Source of the DNA: Pseudomonadaceae bacterium
GTDB taxonomy: Bacteria > Pseudomonadota > Gammaproteobacteria > Pseudomonadales > Azotimanducaceae
DNA length: 64,000 bases
Assembly (NCBI GenBank): GCA_024743175.1
Contig: JANSXA010000001.1
Span: 62,001-126,000 of the forward strand
Direction: 5' to 3'
Position numbers and translations under genes: made by a program. Numbering within the stretch: position 1 is the stretch's first letter; each line of letters begins with the position of its first letter. Shown here piece after piece: positions 44,082 to 52,268 of this stretch. A model generated the notes under the pieces. That model saw only the letters and a program-made list of their open reading frames with translations, was not told where the DNA came from and made no database searches.

Positions 44082-45497
44082 ATGCAGATTTCCAAGAGCA
44101 CGCACCTCAAGCATTTATTGAGAACACAAGATGTTCTGATCAGTGGTTTGGCTTATCTGGTCGCGGTTAATTTTGTCTGGTTTATCGGCATTCTGAGTTC
44201 ATCTGCAGTAGTAGACCATGTTGCGCTCCTGCCTCTGATTTTACTTTTCAGTATCGCCGCGCTGAAATTTGAAAATCCCGGCATTCACGGTAAGCGTATG
44301 TTTGTCGTGGCTTTCTTATCTGCCCGCTACGCATTGCTTGTTGTCATGGCGCTCCTCGCCACGGCTTATTTTGGCAAGCTCGAGTTTGTCAGCCGTTACG
44401 CGATTGGTTTATACGGCTTTCTACTCGCGACAGGGTTGCTCAGTAACCGACTGTTTCTGCGCTGGTGGTACTTCACCGGGCGCAGGGAGCATCCTGAGAA
44501 CTTTCTTCAGGTGCTTGTGATTGGCACGGGCAACCGGGCCAACAATCTGATGCAGTCTTACAAGGACAATTCAGAGTGGGGTATCAGCGTCATTGGCGCG
44601 TTGGACCCAGCCGGCCATAATCAGGCGGAGTCAAAACTTGCTGACGATGTGCCACTGCTGGGTGATGTGTCCGAGATCCGTAAGGTCATTACTGACCAGG
44701 TAGTCGACGAGGTCATAATCTGTCTGCCGAGATCTTTGCTGAACAATGTTTCTGTGGTCATCGATGCCTGTGCGGAAGAGGGTGTGTGTATCAAATTCCT
44801 CGCTGACCTTTACGAGATTGAAGGGGGTTCGTATCAACTGGAACAGATAGGTACCTGGCCGGTTTTGAGTCTTAATCCTATTTCCAGGAGTGAAAACTCA
44901 CTGATAATCAAACGGATAGTGGATTTAGTTGTAGCAATTCCTGTGTTACTTCTCCTGGCGCCACTGTTCCTGATAACCGCCCTTGCCATCAAACTTGAAT
45001 CCCGTGGTCCGGTTTTTTTTAAACAATCCAGAGTTGGTTTAAACAAACGCAAATTCAACATGATCAAGTTTCGCAGCATGTACGAAGATGCTGAGCAACG
45101 CCTGGCAGAAATTGAGCATTTGAATGAAGCTGATGGTCCCATCTTCAAGATGAAAAACGATCCGCGTGTGACTCGTGTTGGCCGTTTTATTCGCCGTACC
45201 AGCATTGATGAACTGCCACAGCTGTTTAACGTCCTCCTGGGTCAGATGAGCCTGGTTGGTCCAAGACCTATGTCGTTACGTGACGTCAGCCTGTTCAGCA
45301 AAGGTGTACAGCGCAAACGCTTCAGTGTCAGACCCGGGCTTGCGTGTTTGCGCGAGGTGTCTGGGCGTAGTGCATTGAGTTTTGAGCAGTGGCTGGCGCT
45401 GGACCTGAAGTACATCAGTACCTGGTCATTGTGGCTCGACTTCAAAATCATGCTGTTGCTGATACCTGCTGTGATCAAAGGTGACGGTGCCACATAG
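44082..45497 (+). CDS. Undecaprenyl-phosphate sugar phosphotransferase (WcaJ/WbaP family)
   Basis: This is a 471-residue polyprenyl sugar phosphotransferase of the three-part type: N-terminal helices (about residues 15-130), a central CoA-binding-like domain with VLVIGTGNRANNL, and the C-terminal catalytic domain beginning RIVDLVVAIPVLLLLAPLF and containing FFKQSRVG, MIKFRSMYEDAE, SIDELPQLFNV and SLVGPRPM. It transfers a sugar-1-phosphate, usually glucose or galactose, to undecaprenyl phosphate and so starts repeat-unit assembly. It is the last gene of the plus-strand block with the diiron cassette. A second enzyme of this kind is encoded at 48378-49796. Confidence 0.9.
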   Translation: MQISKSTHLKHLLRTQDVLISGLAYLVAVNFVWFIGILSSSAVVDHVALLPLILLFSIAALKFENPGIHGKRMFVVAFLSARYALLVVMALLATAYFGKLEFVSRYAIGLYGFLLATGLLSNRLFLRWWYFTGRREHPENFLQVLVIGTGNRANNLMQSYKDNSEWGISVIGALDPAGHNQAESKLADDVPLLGDVSEIRKVITDQVVDEVIICLPRSLLNNVSVVIDACAEEGVCIKFLADLYEIEGGSYQLEQIGTWPVLSLNPISRSENSLIIKRIVDLVVAIPVLLLLAPLFLITALAIKLESRGPVFFKQSRVGLNKRKFNMIKFRSMYEDAEQRLAEIEHLNEADGPIFKMKNDPRVTRVGRFIRRTSIDELPQLFNVLLGQMSLVGPRPMSLRDVSLFSKGVQRKRFSVRPGLACLREVSGRSALSFEQWLALDLKYISTWSLWLDFKIMLLLIPAVIKGDGAT

Positions 45498-45607
45498 TTT
45501 ATACTATATATAATTGCGCATAATATATATTATGTTAAATAGAGTATTTCTTAAGGCGATTTCCTTTCCCTAGCGAACCAATACCTGCACGATGAGACTC
45601 ACTTCAC

Positions 45608-45814
45608 TCACGATTGCTTCTGGCGCCCTTCCAATTCAACTTCTAGGATAATCCCGCGGTTTCTGCTGGTAATTGAGTCGACGATTGTAAGGCCCGTGTG
45701 TTCGTTGAATTCTTCTCGAGAAAGAATATAACCTGGTCGATTTTTGGTAGTTTCGCGGCCGGCACCTGGATCAAAGTTGAGCCACACGATGTCGCCTTGC
45801 TTAGGTGTGTACAT
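45608..45814 (-). pseudogene. Truncated MazF/PemK-type toxin remnant
   Basis: The 68 residues from the ATG at 45814 match the first two thirds of a MazF toxin: YTPKQGDIVWLNFDPGAG, KNRPGYILS, then a TSRNRG segment and LEVELEGRQ. A stop follows where intact toxins (about 110 residues) continue. Traces of the missing end can be read further down in other frames (WFAR near 45562-45573), so frameshifts rather than a clean deletion are likely. It begins inside the stop codon of the upstream antitoxin remnant (TGATG arrangement), the usual layout of the pair. It is probably non-functional. Confidence 0.75.
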
Positions 45815-45961
45815 CAAATTTCTTTGCCAACAGGCTCAACGTCTACCCAGAAGCGATCCTCGACGGACGGCAAAAAAATCTTCTTTTGTACTGCCTTCCA
45901 GCAGTTGATCTAAAATGTTGGCTCTCCCTGATTGTCTAATTGAGACTGATTTTGTGCTCAT
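45814..45961 (-). pseudogene. Degenerate MazE-type antitoxin
   Basis: On the minus strand the frame starts MSTKSVSIRQSGRANI, a typical MazE opening, then jumps straight to LDQLLEGSTKEDFFAV. The central AbrB-fold part (about 30 residues) is missing. After FAV the frame shifts, and the antitoxin tail VEDRFWVDVEPVGKEI reappears in another frame up to the stop that overlaps the toxin start. An internal deletion plus a frameshift make it a pseudogene. The rest of 45498-46018 holds no other gene. Confidence 0.7.
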
Positions 45962-46018
45962 ATCGGATACTTATGGTAGCATTTAAAAGATATACCATAT
46001 TTTACGTTGTAGACCATA

Positions 46019-46375
46019 ATGTCTAGAAATGTCAGAAAAACCGACCTGCGTCCAAAAGAAAAGTCTGTGGCAGATGCGGCGCGTACTACCAAAGATCGTC
46101 AAATCACCGTGAAGCCGGTTGACGAAACATATGCTGAGCGTGTCACTATGGACTCTGCAGGACGACTCGTAGTACCCGCCAGAATTCGTAAGGCATTGGA
46201 CCTGAAAGGTGGCCAGGAATTGTCGATCTGCCTAGAAGGTGACGTCATTGTGTTGCAGACTCTCGATACTGCTATTCAGAAAATTCAGGCGTTGGTGCGT
46301 GATAAGCGTACTGGCACCGGCAGCGCTGTGGATGAGCTAATCGCCGAACGACGCGCAGAAGCGGCTAAAGAATAA
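46019..46375 (+). CDS. AbrB/SpoVT-fold antitoxin
   Basis: The 118 residues have a charged N-terminal extension of about 40 residues and a swapped-hairpin AbrB domain: RVTMDSAGRLVVPARIRKAL, then GGQELSICLEGDVIVLQT. Such proteins bind their own promoter and neutralise the partner toxin with the C-terminal tail (here rich in Ala, Glu and Arg). The stop is three bases before the PIN-domain gene, so the two form a VapBC-like operon. The region just upstream (45962-46018) is AT-rich and should contain its autoregulated promoter. Confidence 0.8.
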   Translation: MSRNVRKTDLRPKEKSVADAARTTKDRQITVKPVDETYAERVTMDSAGRLVVPARIRKALDLKGGQELSICLEGDVIVLQTLDTAIQKIQALVRDKRTGTGSAVDELIAERRAEAAKE

Positions 46376-46377
46376 CG

Positions 46378-46767
46378 ATGGCCAGCGCCCTGCTTGATGC
46401 GTCAGCGCTGCTTGCCCTTCTGTATGAAGAAACAGGGTCTGATCAGGTTCGTTCAGCGGTGGTGGCAGGCGCAGCGATGTCTGCTGTAAATGCGGCCGAG
46501 GTCGCAGCCCGATTACATTCCGATAACTGGACCGGTGAAGAAGTGGCTGCTGTCTTTGATACGCTAAACATTGAGGTACTCCCACTCGATACCAAGACTG
46601 CGCTTTTGAGTGGGCAGTATCGCCCTGGCACACAAGCTTTGGGATTGAGTTTGGGCGTCAGAGTTTGTTTAGCAGTGGCTTACTTGTATAAACTTCCTGC
46701 ATTAACTGCAGACAAAGCCTGGCTTCGGCTCAATGTTGAAGGGGTTGTGGTTGAAAGTATCCGATAG
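46378..46767 (+). CDS. PIN-domain (VapC-like) toxin with a changed acidic site
   Basis: This 129-residue PIN protein would be an Mg-dependent RNase. Acidic residues Asp7 (LLDASAL), Glu41 (NAAEVAARL) and Asp112 (LTADKAW) are in place. The third expected Asp, in a block normally read SLGDRACLALA, is Val94 here (SLGVRVCLAVA), through a single-base type of change (GTC for GAC). Activity may therefore be reduced or lost. The gene follows its antitoxin by two bases and is the last gene before the second flippase. Confidence 0.78.
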   Translation: MASALLDASALLALLYEETGSDQVRSAVVAGAAMSAVNAAEVAARLHSDNWTGEEVAAVFDTLNIEVLPLDTKTALLSGQYRPGTQALGLSLGVRVCLAVAYLYKLPALTADKAWLRLNVEGVVVESIR

Positions 46768-46776
46768 GTGGGCCAA

Positions 46777-46798
46777 ACATTGACGTTGACCTCAATGT
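46777..46798. repeat. 7-bp inverted repeat between PIN toxin and flippase
   Basis: ACATTGA and TCAATGT face each other around eight bases, just after the toxin stop. There is no T-run, so it is a poor terminator. It could be an operator, or a weak transcript end in the 74-base gap before the flippase. Confidence 0.4.
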
Positions 46799-46841
46799 AC
46801 TGGGCACCCAATACTGCTCAAAACAATAACCAGAAGCCCTG

Positions 46842-48374
46842 ATGGTTCGAAACGCCCGAACCCAACTATTTCCTAACGTAATTGCGTCTGGCCTGACCTA
46901 TCTGGTGGCCATCGGCATTGGCTTTGTCATGCCTCGCATTATCTATGAGTCCGTTGGACAGGAATCGTTGGGCATCTGGGACCTGGGCTGGTCTTTCCTG
47001 ATCTACGTATCCTTTTCCGGCATCGGCTTCGGCCAGGCGCTGTCGTATTTCATAGCCCAGAAAGATGCTGAACGACAACACGCTGAGATTGGCTCTATCT
47101 GCGCTACAGGCTGGTGGGCTCAGTGTTTCATAAGCCTGGTTATGGCTGGTGCCTTCATTGTTGTGATGAATCTGGCAGCGGCTTCGCACAGCGAAAATCT
47201 GGCGCTAATGGTTGAAATTGATCAGATCACCACATTTCTGTCACTGACCATCGGTGTTGTGATGTTTGGTGATATAGCCCACGGCGTGCTGATTGGGCAA
47301 CATAAATCCCGCATCACCGAGTACATCAATCTGGTTCACGATGTACTGCTGGCCTTTGCCATGGTCGCTGTTTTGTTGCTGGGATACGGTATCCAGGGCC
47401 TCGCTATCGTGACCTTTATCCTGCGCGTCTGTTCAGAACTCGTCAGGTATGTGTTTGCTTACGCTGTGTGCAGAGAAATGAGTATCAATCCTTTTGATGT
47501 TTCCATTGAAAAAGGCGTGACGCTGCTGCGTTATTCGATGAAAACATCAATTAATGTCATGCAGGATCTGCTTGTTCATCAATCCATGCGTTTGCTGCTT
47601 TTTTTGAGTATGGGTCCACTGGTTCTGGCGGCGTTCTCCCGCTACGCAACAATCATGCGACAGATCAACCGACTGACCGAGCGGCTGTCCGTATCCCTTT
47701 CTTCTGTGACAAGTGCTCTGGTTGCATCTGGCGCCGAGGAAGAAGTAGTCAGTCTGTATGTACAGAGCACGCGCATGGCTGTTCTGATCAGCTTGCCACT
47801 TTTGACTGTCTTCGCAGTGGCAGGCGATCTGATTGTGTCGCTGTGGATGGGGCCGGAGTTTGTGGTCGATCACGTCGCAGTACTGTTAGCCGCAGGCGCC
47901 CTCCTCCATGCCAATTACTCAATTTCTTATCGCTTGCTGAGTGGGTTGAATGCACATGGACGTATCGGATTGTTCAGTATATTTCTCTCTGGACTCGGTG
48001 TTATGGCTGGCTTGTCAGCCATCGAAAGTGTGAACGCTGTGAATACGGCTCTGATTGTGGCTCTTGTCCTGATGATCACAGTACATCTACCCCACATATC
48101 GTTTATGCTATTCAAGATCAGTGCAAATCCGCTCCGTCTTCTGTTCGACATTTATTCGAAACCTATTGTGATAAACCTCCTCTTCCTGGGTGTTTTGTTG
48201 CTTGTTCGTTGGCTGGCGTTTGAGACGAATGACTATTTTGCAATTGCGCTTGTTGTAACTGGCTTTCTTGGTGTGGTCTGGGCGTCATGGCAGTTTGTAC
48301 TCAGCGCAGATCTGAAATCAAGAATCAGGGGTTTTGTTCTTCGTCAGGACGAATCCGAGACTGGGGTGTATTGA
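46842..48374 (+). CDS. Polysaccharide flippase (Wzx-like), second copy
   Basis: The 510 residues contain about 14 membrane helices, beginning LFPNVIASGLTYLVAIGIGFVMPRIIYE (shortened here to the first helix pair), and fit the polysaccharide flippase superfamily. It is not a close copy of the flippase at 1111-2478. It ends three bases before the sugar transferase gene downstream, so the two are clearly co-transcribed. Predicted role: moving the undecaprenyl-linked repeat unit to the periplasm. Confidence 0.85.
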   Translation: MVRNARTQLFPNVIASGLTYLVAIGIGFVMPRIIYESVGQESLGIWDLGWSFLIYVSFSGIGFGQALSYFIAQKDAERQHAEIGSICATGWWAQCFISLVMAGAFIVVMNLAAASHSENLALMVEIDQITTFLSLTIGVVMFGDIAHGVLIGQHKSRITEYINLVHDVLLAFAMVAVLLLGYGIQGLAIVTFILRVCSELVRYVFAYAVCREMSINPFDVSIEKGVTLLRYSMKTSINVMQDLLVHQSMRLLLFLSMGPLVLAAFSRYATIMRQINRLTERLSVSLSSVTSALVASGAEEEVVSLYVQSTRMAVLISLPLLTVFAVAGDLIVSLWMGPEFVVDHVAVLLAAGALLHANYSISYRLLSGLNAHGRIGLFSIFLSGLGVMAGLSAIESVNAVNTALIVALVLMITVHLPHISFMLFKISANPLRLLFDIYSKPIVINLLFLGVLLLVRWLAFETNDYFAIALVVTGFLGVVWASWQFVLSADLKSRIRGFVLRQDESETGVY

Positions 48375-48377
48375 GCA

Positions 48378-49796
48378 ATGGCTCACCTGCGAATTTTTAG
48401 ACATTACATTCATACACCGTTTGTCATTACTGCCGTGCTTGAAGGTGCGGTGCTGTTTTTTGCAGCCTTTCTGGGTCACTTCACCCGTTTTGGTGTATTT
48501 CCGTCCCTGTCGGAGCACTTTGTGTTTGCGCTCACGTTTTCCGGCGTGCTGCTGTTTTTCATGGTTGCCATGGGTGTTTACGAAGCCCGCCTGCGTGAAG
48601 GTTATGTCGGGGTCATGCTGCGTACTGCGGTTGCGGTGTTTCTGCTGGGGACCATCGGCATGGCATTGGTTTTGTTTTTATTCCCCGATCTTGTACTGGG
48701 CCGTGGTGTTCTGCTGTTTGCCAGCATTGAAGGATTTCTTTTAGTGGCGGCGCTGCGTTGGATCACATCGAATTTCATCGATGAAGACTTCATGAAATCC
48801 AGAGTGCTTATTCTGGGCACCGGACAACGGGCGGTAAAAGTCGCGAGTCGGATGCGCCGTCGCTCCGATCGTCGCGCCTTTGTGCTTGAAGGTTTTATGC
48901 AACAGGAAGGTACGCCAAATCTGATTGCGGAGTTTGGCGCTAACGTCATCGCCTATCCCGAGGCAGGATTATCTGCATACTGTCAGGCTAACGATGTGGA
49001 TCAGATTGTAGTGGCTGCAGATGACCGTCGCGCTGCTGGCGATAACTCACCAGGCATACCGTTTGAGGAGTTGATGGACTGCCGGCTATCAGGTGTTGAT
49101 ATCTGTGAAGTGCAGAATTTCATCGAGCGAGAGGCCTGTAAAATTGATGTGGACCTGTTGCAGAGATCCTGGCTGGTTTATTCAGACGGGTTTGTCACCA
49201 ACTGGTACCGGGCTTTAGTCAAACGAACTTTCGATATTCTAGTTGCGACATTACTGTTTATTGTGTTCCTGCCCATCATGCTGATTTCAGCCATAGCCAT
49301 TCTGGTGTGCGATAAGTTTCGGGGTCCAATTTTCTATCGACAACAACGTGTCGGTAAAAACGGTGTCCTGTTTAATGTTATCAAGTTCAGAACCATGCAG
49401 GTCGATGCCGAAGAAAGCGGCGCGATGTGGGCGGAGTACAATGATCCGAGAACTACCCGGGTCGGGGCGTTTTTGCGTCGCTCGCATCTGGATGAATTTC
49501 CCCAGCTGGTCAATGTCATCAAAGGCGACATGAGCATGGTTGGGCCCCGCCCGGAGCGGCCTGTATTTGTCGAGAAGCTGAATGCGTCTATACCCTACTA
49601 TGAAGAGCGGCATCGAATGCAGCCCGGCATCACAGGCTGGGCGCAGCTCTGTTACCCTTATGGTGCATCGATTCAAGACGCAAAAGAGAAGCTGCAGTAC
49701 GACCTGTATTACGTAAAAAATCACAGTATCCTGCTGGACATGATCATTCTGCTGCAGACTGTAGAAGTTGTTCTGGTTGGCGAAGGTTCCCGGTAG
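48378..49796 (+). CDS. Polyprenyl sugar phosphotransferase, EpsB type (XrtA-locus type)
   Basis: This 472-residue protein has four or five N-terminal helices, a central nucleotide-binding-like domain (VLILGTGQRAVKVA) and a C-terminal bacterial sugar transferase domain: VKRTFDILVATLLFIVFLP, FYRQQRVGKNG, VIKFRTMQVDAE, SHLDEFPQLVNVIKGDMSM and GPRPERPVF. LLQRSWLVYSDGF before the last helix is typical of the sugar transferases that accompany XrtA/PEP-CTERM loci. It primes undecaprenyl phosphate with a sugar-1-phosphate. No exosortase is visible here. Confidence 0.9.
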   Translation: MAHLRIFRHYIHTPFVITAVLEGAVLFFAAFLGHFTRFGVFPSLSEHFVFALTFSGVLLFFMVAMGVYEARLREGYVGVMLRTAVAVFLLGTIGMALVLFLFPDLVLGRGVLLFASIEGFLLVAALRWITSNFIDEDFMKSRVLILGTGQRAVKVASRMRRRSDRRAFVLEGFMQQEGTPNLIAEFGANVIAYPEAGLSAYCQANDVDQIVVAADDRRAAGDNSPGIPFEELMDCRLSGVDICEVQNFIEREACKIDVDLLQRSWLVYSDGFVTNWYRALVKRTFDILVATLLFIVFLPIMLISAIAILVCDKFRGPIFYRQQRVGKNGVLFNVIKFRTMQVDAEESGAMWAEYNDPRTTRVGAFLRRSHLDEFPQLVNVIKGDMSMVGPRPERPVFVEKLNASIPYYEERHRMQPGITGWAQLCYPYGASIQDAKEKLQYDLYYVKNHSILLDMIILLQTVEVVLVGEGSR

Positions 49797-49823
49797 CAGA
49801 TCAGTCCGACGGGTTGAGAGGTT

Positions 49824-50246
49824 ATGATGAATCAGGAAGATATTGATAATCCCCCTGAACAAGACAATGTGCCTCGTTCGAGGCTGCAATTGTTGTGGGA
49901 CGTACTGGTGTTCCAGGGGAAACTTGCTGTAGATGGTTTTCGAGATCTGATTCTGCTGCCCGTATCCATGTTCAGCGCAATTTACGGCTTGTTTTTTGGT
50001 GGCTCACAACCTGACCAGTATTTCCAGCGTGTGCTCGAATTTGGCCGCCGCACCGAACATTGGATCAATCTGTTTGGCAATCGTGACAGTACGGGTACCT
50101 CGGATGACATGCTGAAATCTCTGCAGGAGCGTGTTTTTGAAGAGGCTGAGGGGCGTCCCTGGCTTAAAAGCACTGGTGATGCATTGAATAAGAAAATTGA
50201 TTCAGTGGCTGCCAGTGCTAACAGGAAACGCCCTCCTGGGTCTTAA
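49824..50246 (+). CDS. Conserved protein of unknown function
   Basis: The 140 residues begin with an acidic, disordered head (NQEDIDNPPEQDN), followed by an amphipathic to hydrophobic segment (DLILLPVSMFSAIYGLFFGG) and a charged C-terminal half (YFQRVLEFGRRTEHWINLFG). One membrane-associating helix is likely. It follows the sugar transferase by 27 bases and overlaps the 3' end of the convergent diheme peroxidase gene by four bases. I do not recognise a function. Confidence 0.6.
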   Translation: MMNQEDIDNPPEQDNVPRSRLQLLWDVLVFQGKLAVDGFRDLILLPVSMFSAIYGLFFGGSQPDQYFQRVLEFGRRTEHWINLFGNRDSTGTSDDMLKSLQERVFEEAEGRPWLKSTGDALNKKIDSVAASANRKRPPGS

Positions 50247-51868
50247 AGGGCGTTGCCTTCGCCATCAATGGCATCAAGCCTCAAATCATCAGGGTCGAAA
50301 GTTGTGTCATCAGGTATCCAGGATTGCAGGCAATCGTTGTCCTGTACACACGGATCGGTAAGCGCATTGAGGAAGGCGGTCAGCCAATCCACCTCTTCAT
50401 CAGTCAATTCTATATCTGCCAGTTTTGATTCGCCGCTTGCCTGTAAACGCTCCAGTTGATCTATCGCCGCGAGGGTATTGGTCATAAAATTGTCATTCTG
50501 CACACCGACTTCAAGTTGAGTTGTGTCGTAATTCTCGATCGCCCTTCGAGGGTTCAGGTGATGTCGAATGACATCGCTTATTGAGTTGTACCCTCCGGCA
50601 TGACCATAAGGCCCTGTAACCGCAACATTTAGAAGTGATGGTGTACGGAATGCAAAGCGATCCTGTTCCCGTTGTGTTTCGCGGAAGCGCCCGAAATCTC
50701 CGTCACCGGTGGCGCCATCACCTTTGCCGCGGCCGAACTGCGGCATACCTACAACGTGGAAGTCTTCATCAGTAAAAAAGTCCCCACTGTGGCAACTGCT
50801 GCATTGAGCCTTGCCGAAAAAAAGCAGCGCGCCAAGCTTCGCGTCGGCGGGCAAGCTGTCAGTCTGTCCATCAAGGAATTGTTTCCAGGGTGTTTCCACA
50901 AATACCTGGGATTGCTCGTATTCAGCAATTGCCCGGGTGATGTTGTCAAAGGTGATGAGATCTTCAGCTGACGCGGTAGGTGTGGTGAATCCTGTTTGGA
51001 AGGCATCGAGCCAGTAGTTTCTTGCCAGTTCGGTTGTATCGCCTTTAAGTCGGCTTGTCAGCATCGCTCGTAGTGTCTGATTGTCAGCACCGCGCGCAAA
51101 AACAAAGCCTTTCATTTCTTCTGCTGAAGTCACCGGGAAACGCGCCTGTACATTGGCAAGCGACCCTGTTGCCTGGGGGTCCGTTTCGCCGAATGCCACG
51201 TCCGGGCTGCGTACCGGACTGTTCTCGCCAGCAGCGCCCGGTGTGCCGGTGAGGCTTTCCAGACGACCATCATGAAAGAGTACCTTGTCCCATAAGCCTA
51301 TGTTGAAGGTGGTGGGCGCGTTTCTCGGTACCGGTGGACCACCATCAAAACCTTCAGCTCCGCTGCGATGTACTCTTCCCGGACCCAACAGTTCTGGTAT
51401 GTCCGCGGCCACTCCCACAGATAAGTGTAAACCGTCACCGCCGCCCAGATTCGGGTGGTGACAGCTCACGCAGGCGACATCCAGATCGCCGCTGAGCACT
51501 TTGCTGAAAAACAACTGCATACCCAACTGGCTCAAGGGTGAGTCTATTGAAGGTACTCGTCGACCCATAGACGGATTACCGGTGAGTTGCAGAAGTTGCG
51601 CCTGTTCCTGCACCTGTGCATCTAACAGTGTTGAATTCTCATCGAAACACTGGGTTTGTGTCGTGCTCACTTCGTTATCGTCAAGTTGGCCGTTGGCGTT
51701 GCGGTCCAGCCCTTCAGTTTGCTCAACGCCGCCGTACAGGCAGGCTGCGCTGAACACGGGAATCTCAACCTGCTGGTCCAGGCGCTGAGCGGCTGAATCC
51801 TGATTACCGTCGTTACAGGCGGATAACAGAAAAAGGGTGACAAAAAAGCAGGCAGATTTACCTTTCAT
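50243..51868 (-). CDS. Diheme cytochrome c peroxidase/MauG-like lipoprotein
   Basis: The frame is open to 52216, but the ATG at 51868 gives a clear lipoprotein signal (FFVTLFLLSAC, Cys18 lipidated) with GAGG upstream as ribosome binding site, so I use it. The 541-residue protein has two haem c sites, CVSCH (133-137) and CSSCH (356-360), in the order found in CCP/MauG enzymes, plus NAPTTFNIGLWDKVLFHDGR and TPSLLNVAVTGPYGHAGG motifs of the family. It should be exported, anchored to a membrane and act in peroxide reduction or oxidative protein modification. Residues 50-80 include an Asp-rich stretch (DRNANGQLDDNE) that could bind calcium. Confidence 0.88.
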   Translation of the reverse strand: MKGKSACFFVTLFLLSACNDGNQDSAAQRLDQQVEIPVFSAACLYGGVEQTEGLDRNANGQLDDNEVSTTQTQCFDENSTLLDAQVQEQAQLLQLTGNPSMGRRVPSIDSPLSQLGMQLFFSKVLSGDLDVACVSCHHPNLGGGDGLHLSVGVAADIPELLGPGRVHRSGAEGFDGGPPVPRNAPTTFNIGLWDKVLFHDGRLESLTGTPGAAGENSPVRSPDVAFGETDPQATGSLANVQARFPVTSAEEMKGFVFARGADNQTLRAMLTSRLKGDTTELARNYWLDAFQTGFTTPTASAEDLITFDNITRAIAEYEQSQVFVETPWKQFLDGQTDSLPADAKLGALLFFGKAQCSSCHSGDFFTDEDFHVVGMPQFGRGKGDGATGDGDFGRFRETQREQDRFAFRTPSLLNVAVTGPYGHAGGYNSISDVIRHHLNPRRAIENYDTTQLEVGVQNDNFMTNTLAAIDQLERLQASGESKLADIELTDEEVDWLTAFLNALTDPCVQDNDCLQSWIPDDTTFDPDDLRLDAIDGEGNAL

Positions 51869-52058
51869 AAAGATCCTCGTGGCAGTGACGCTGCAGAAGC
51901 GGAAGACACCTAACCTCTCATTTAAGGACAGTTCCGGTAAGCGGCAGGCTCTGCATAAGGGGTGCGTATTTACCTTGAATGAACTGCAGACTGCGTTCGA
52001 CAGCCTAAAATCTTCGTCTACTCTTAATACAAGCCATTTACTCCCAGAAGGGGCGTGC

Positions 52059-52268
52059 GTGAAAAAATTCCTAGGTTTGGTGCTTGTTGCGGTTGCAGGT
52101 ATGTCTGGGTGCTCAAATAAATATGAGTCCATCTCAGATGAAGAACTGGCTGACCGGATGTACGAATGTCGCACCGTAGTCGAGCAAAGCCCGGGTATGG
52201 CGATCATGTGTGACAACGTCGTACGTGAATGTAAAAACCGCCGCGAAGCAGGTCACTTTGTGTGTTGA
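52059..52268 (+). CDS. Small lipoprotein (69 aa)
   Basis: The start is GTG at 52059 with AGAAGGGG a few bases upstream. The N-terminus KKFLGLVLVAVAGMSGC is a short lipoprotein signal with the lipobox Cys at residue 17. The mature part has 53 residues with four further Cys (YECR, MCDN, RECK and the C-terminal residue). The frame is open further upstream, but that part has no signal character. The stop overlaps the next gene (TGATG), suggesting coupling. It is divergent from the peroxidase gene; the 190 bases between them should hold both promoters. The function is unknown. Confidence 0.7.
   Translation: MKKFLGLVLVAVAGMSGCSNKYESISDEELADRMYECRTVVEQSPGMAIMCDNVVRECKNRREAGHFVC

Noticed and set aside
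13170-49796. A complete exosortase (XrtA)/PEP-CTERM locus
   Set aside because: The chain-length protein and the EpsB-type transferase look like XrtA-locus members, but no exosortase, PEP-CTERM protein or PrsK/PrsR regulator is encoded in the window.
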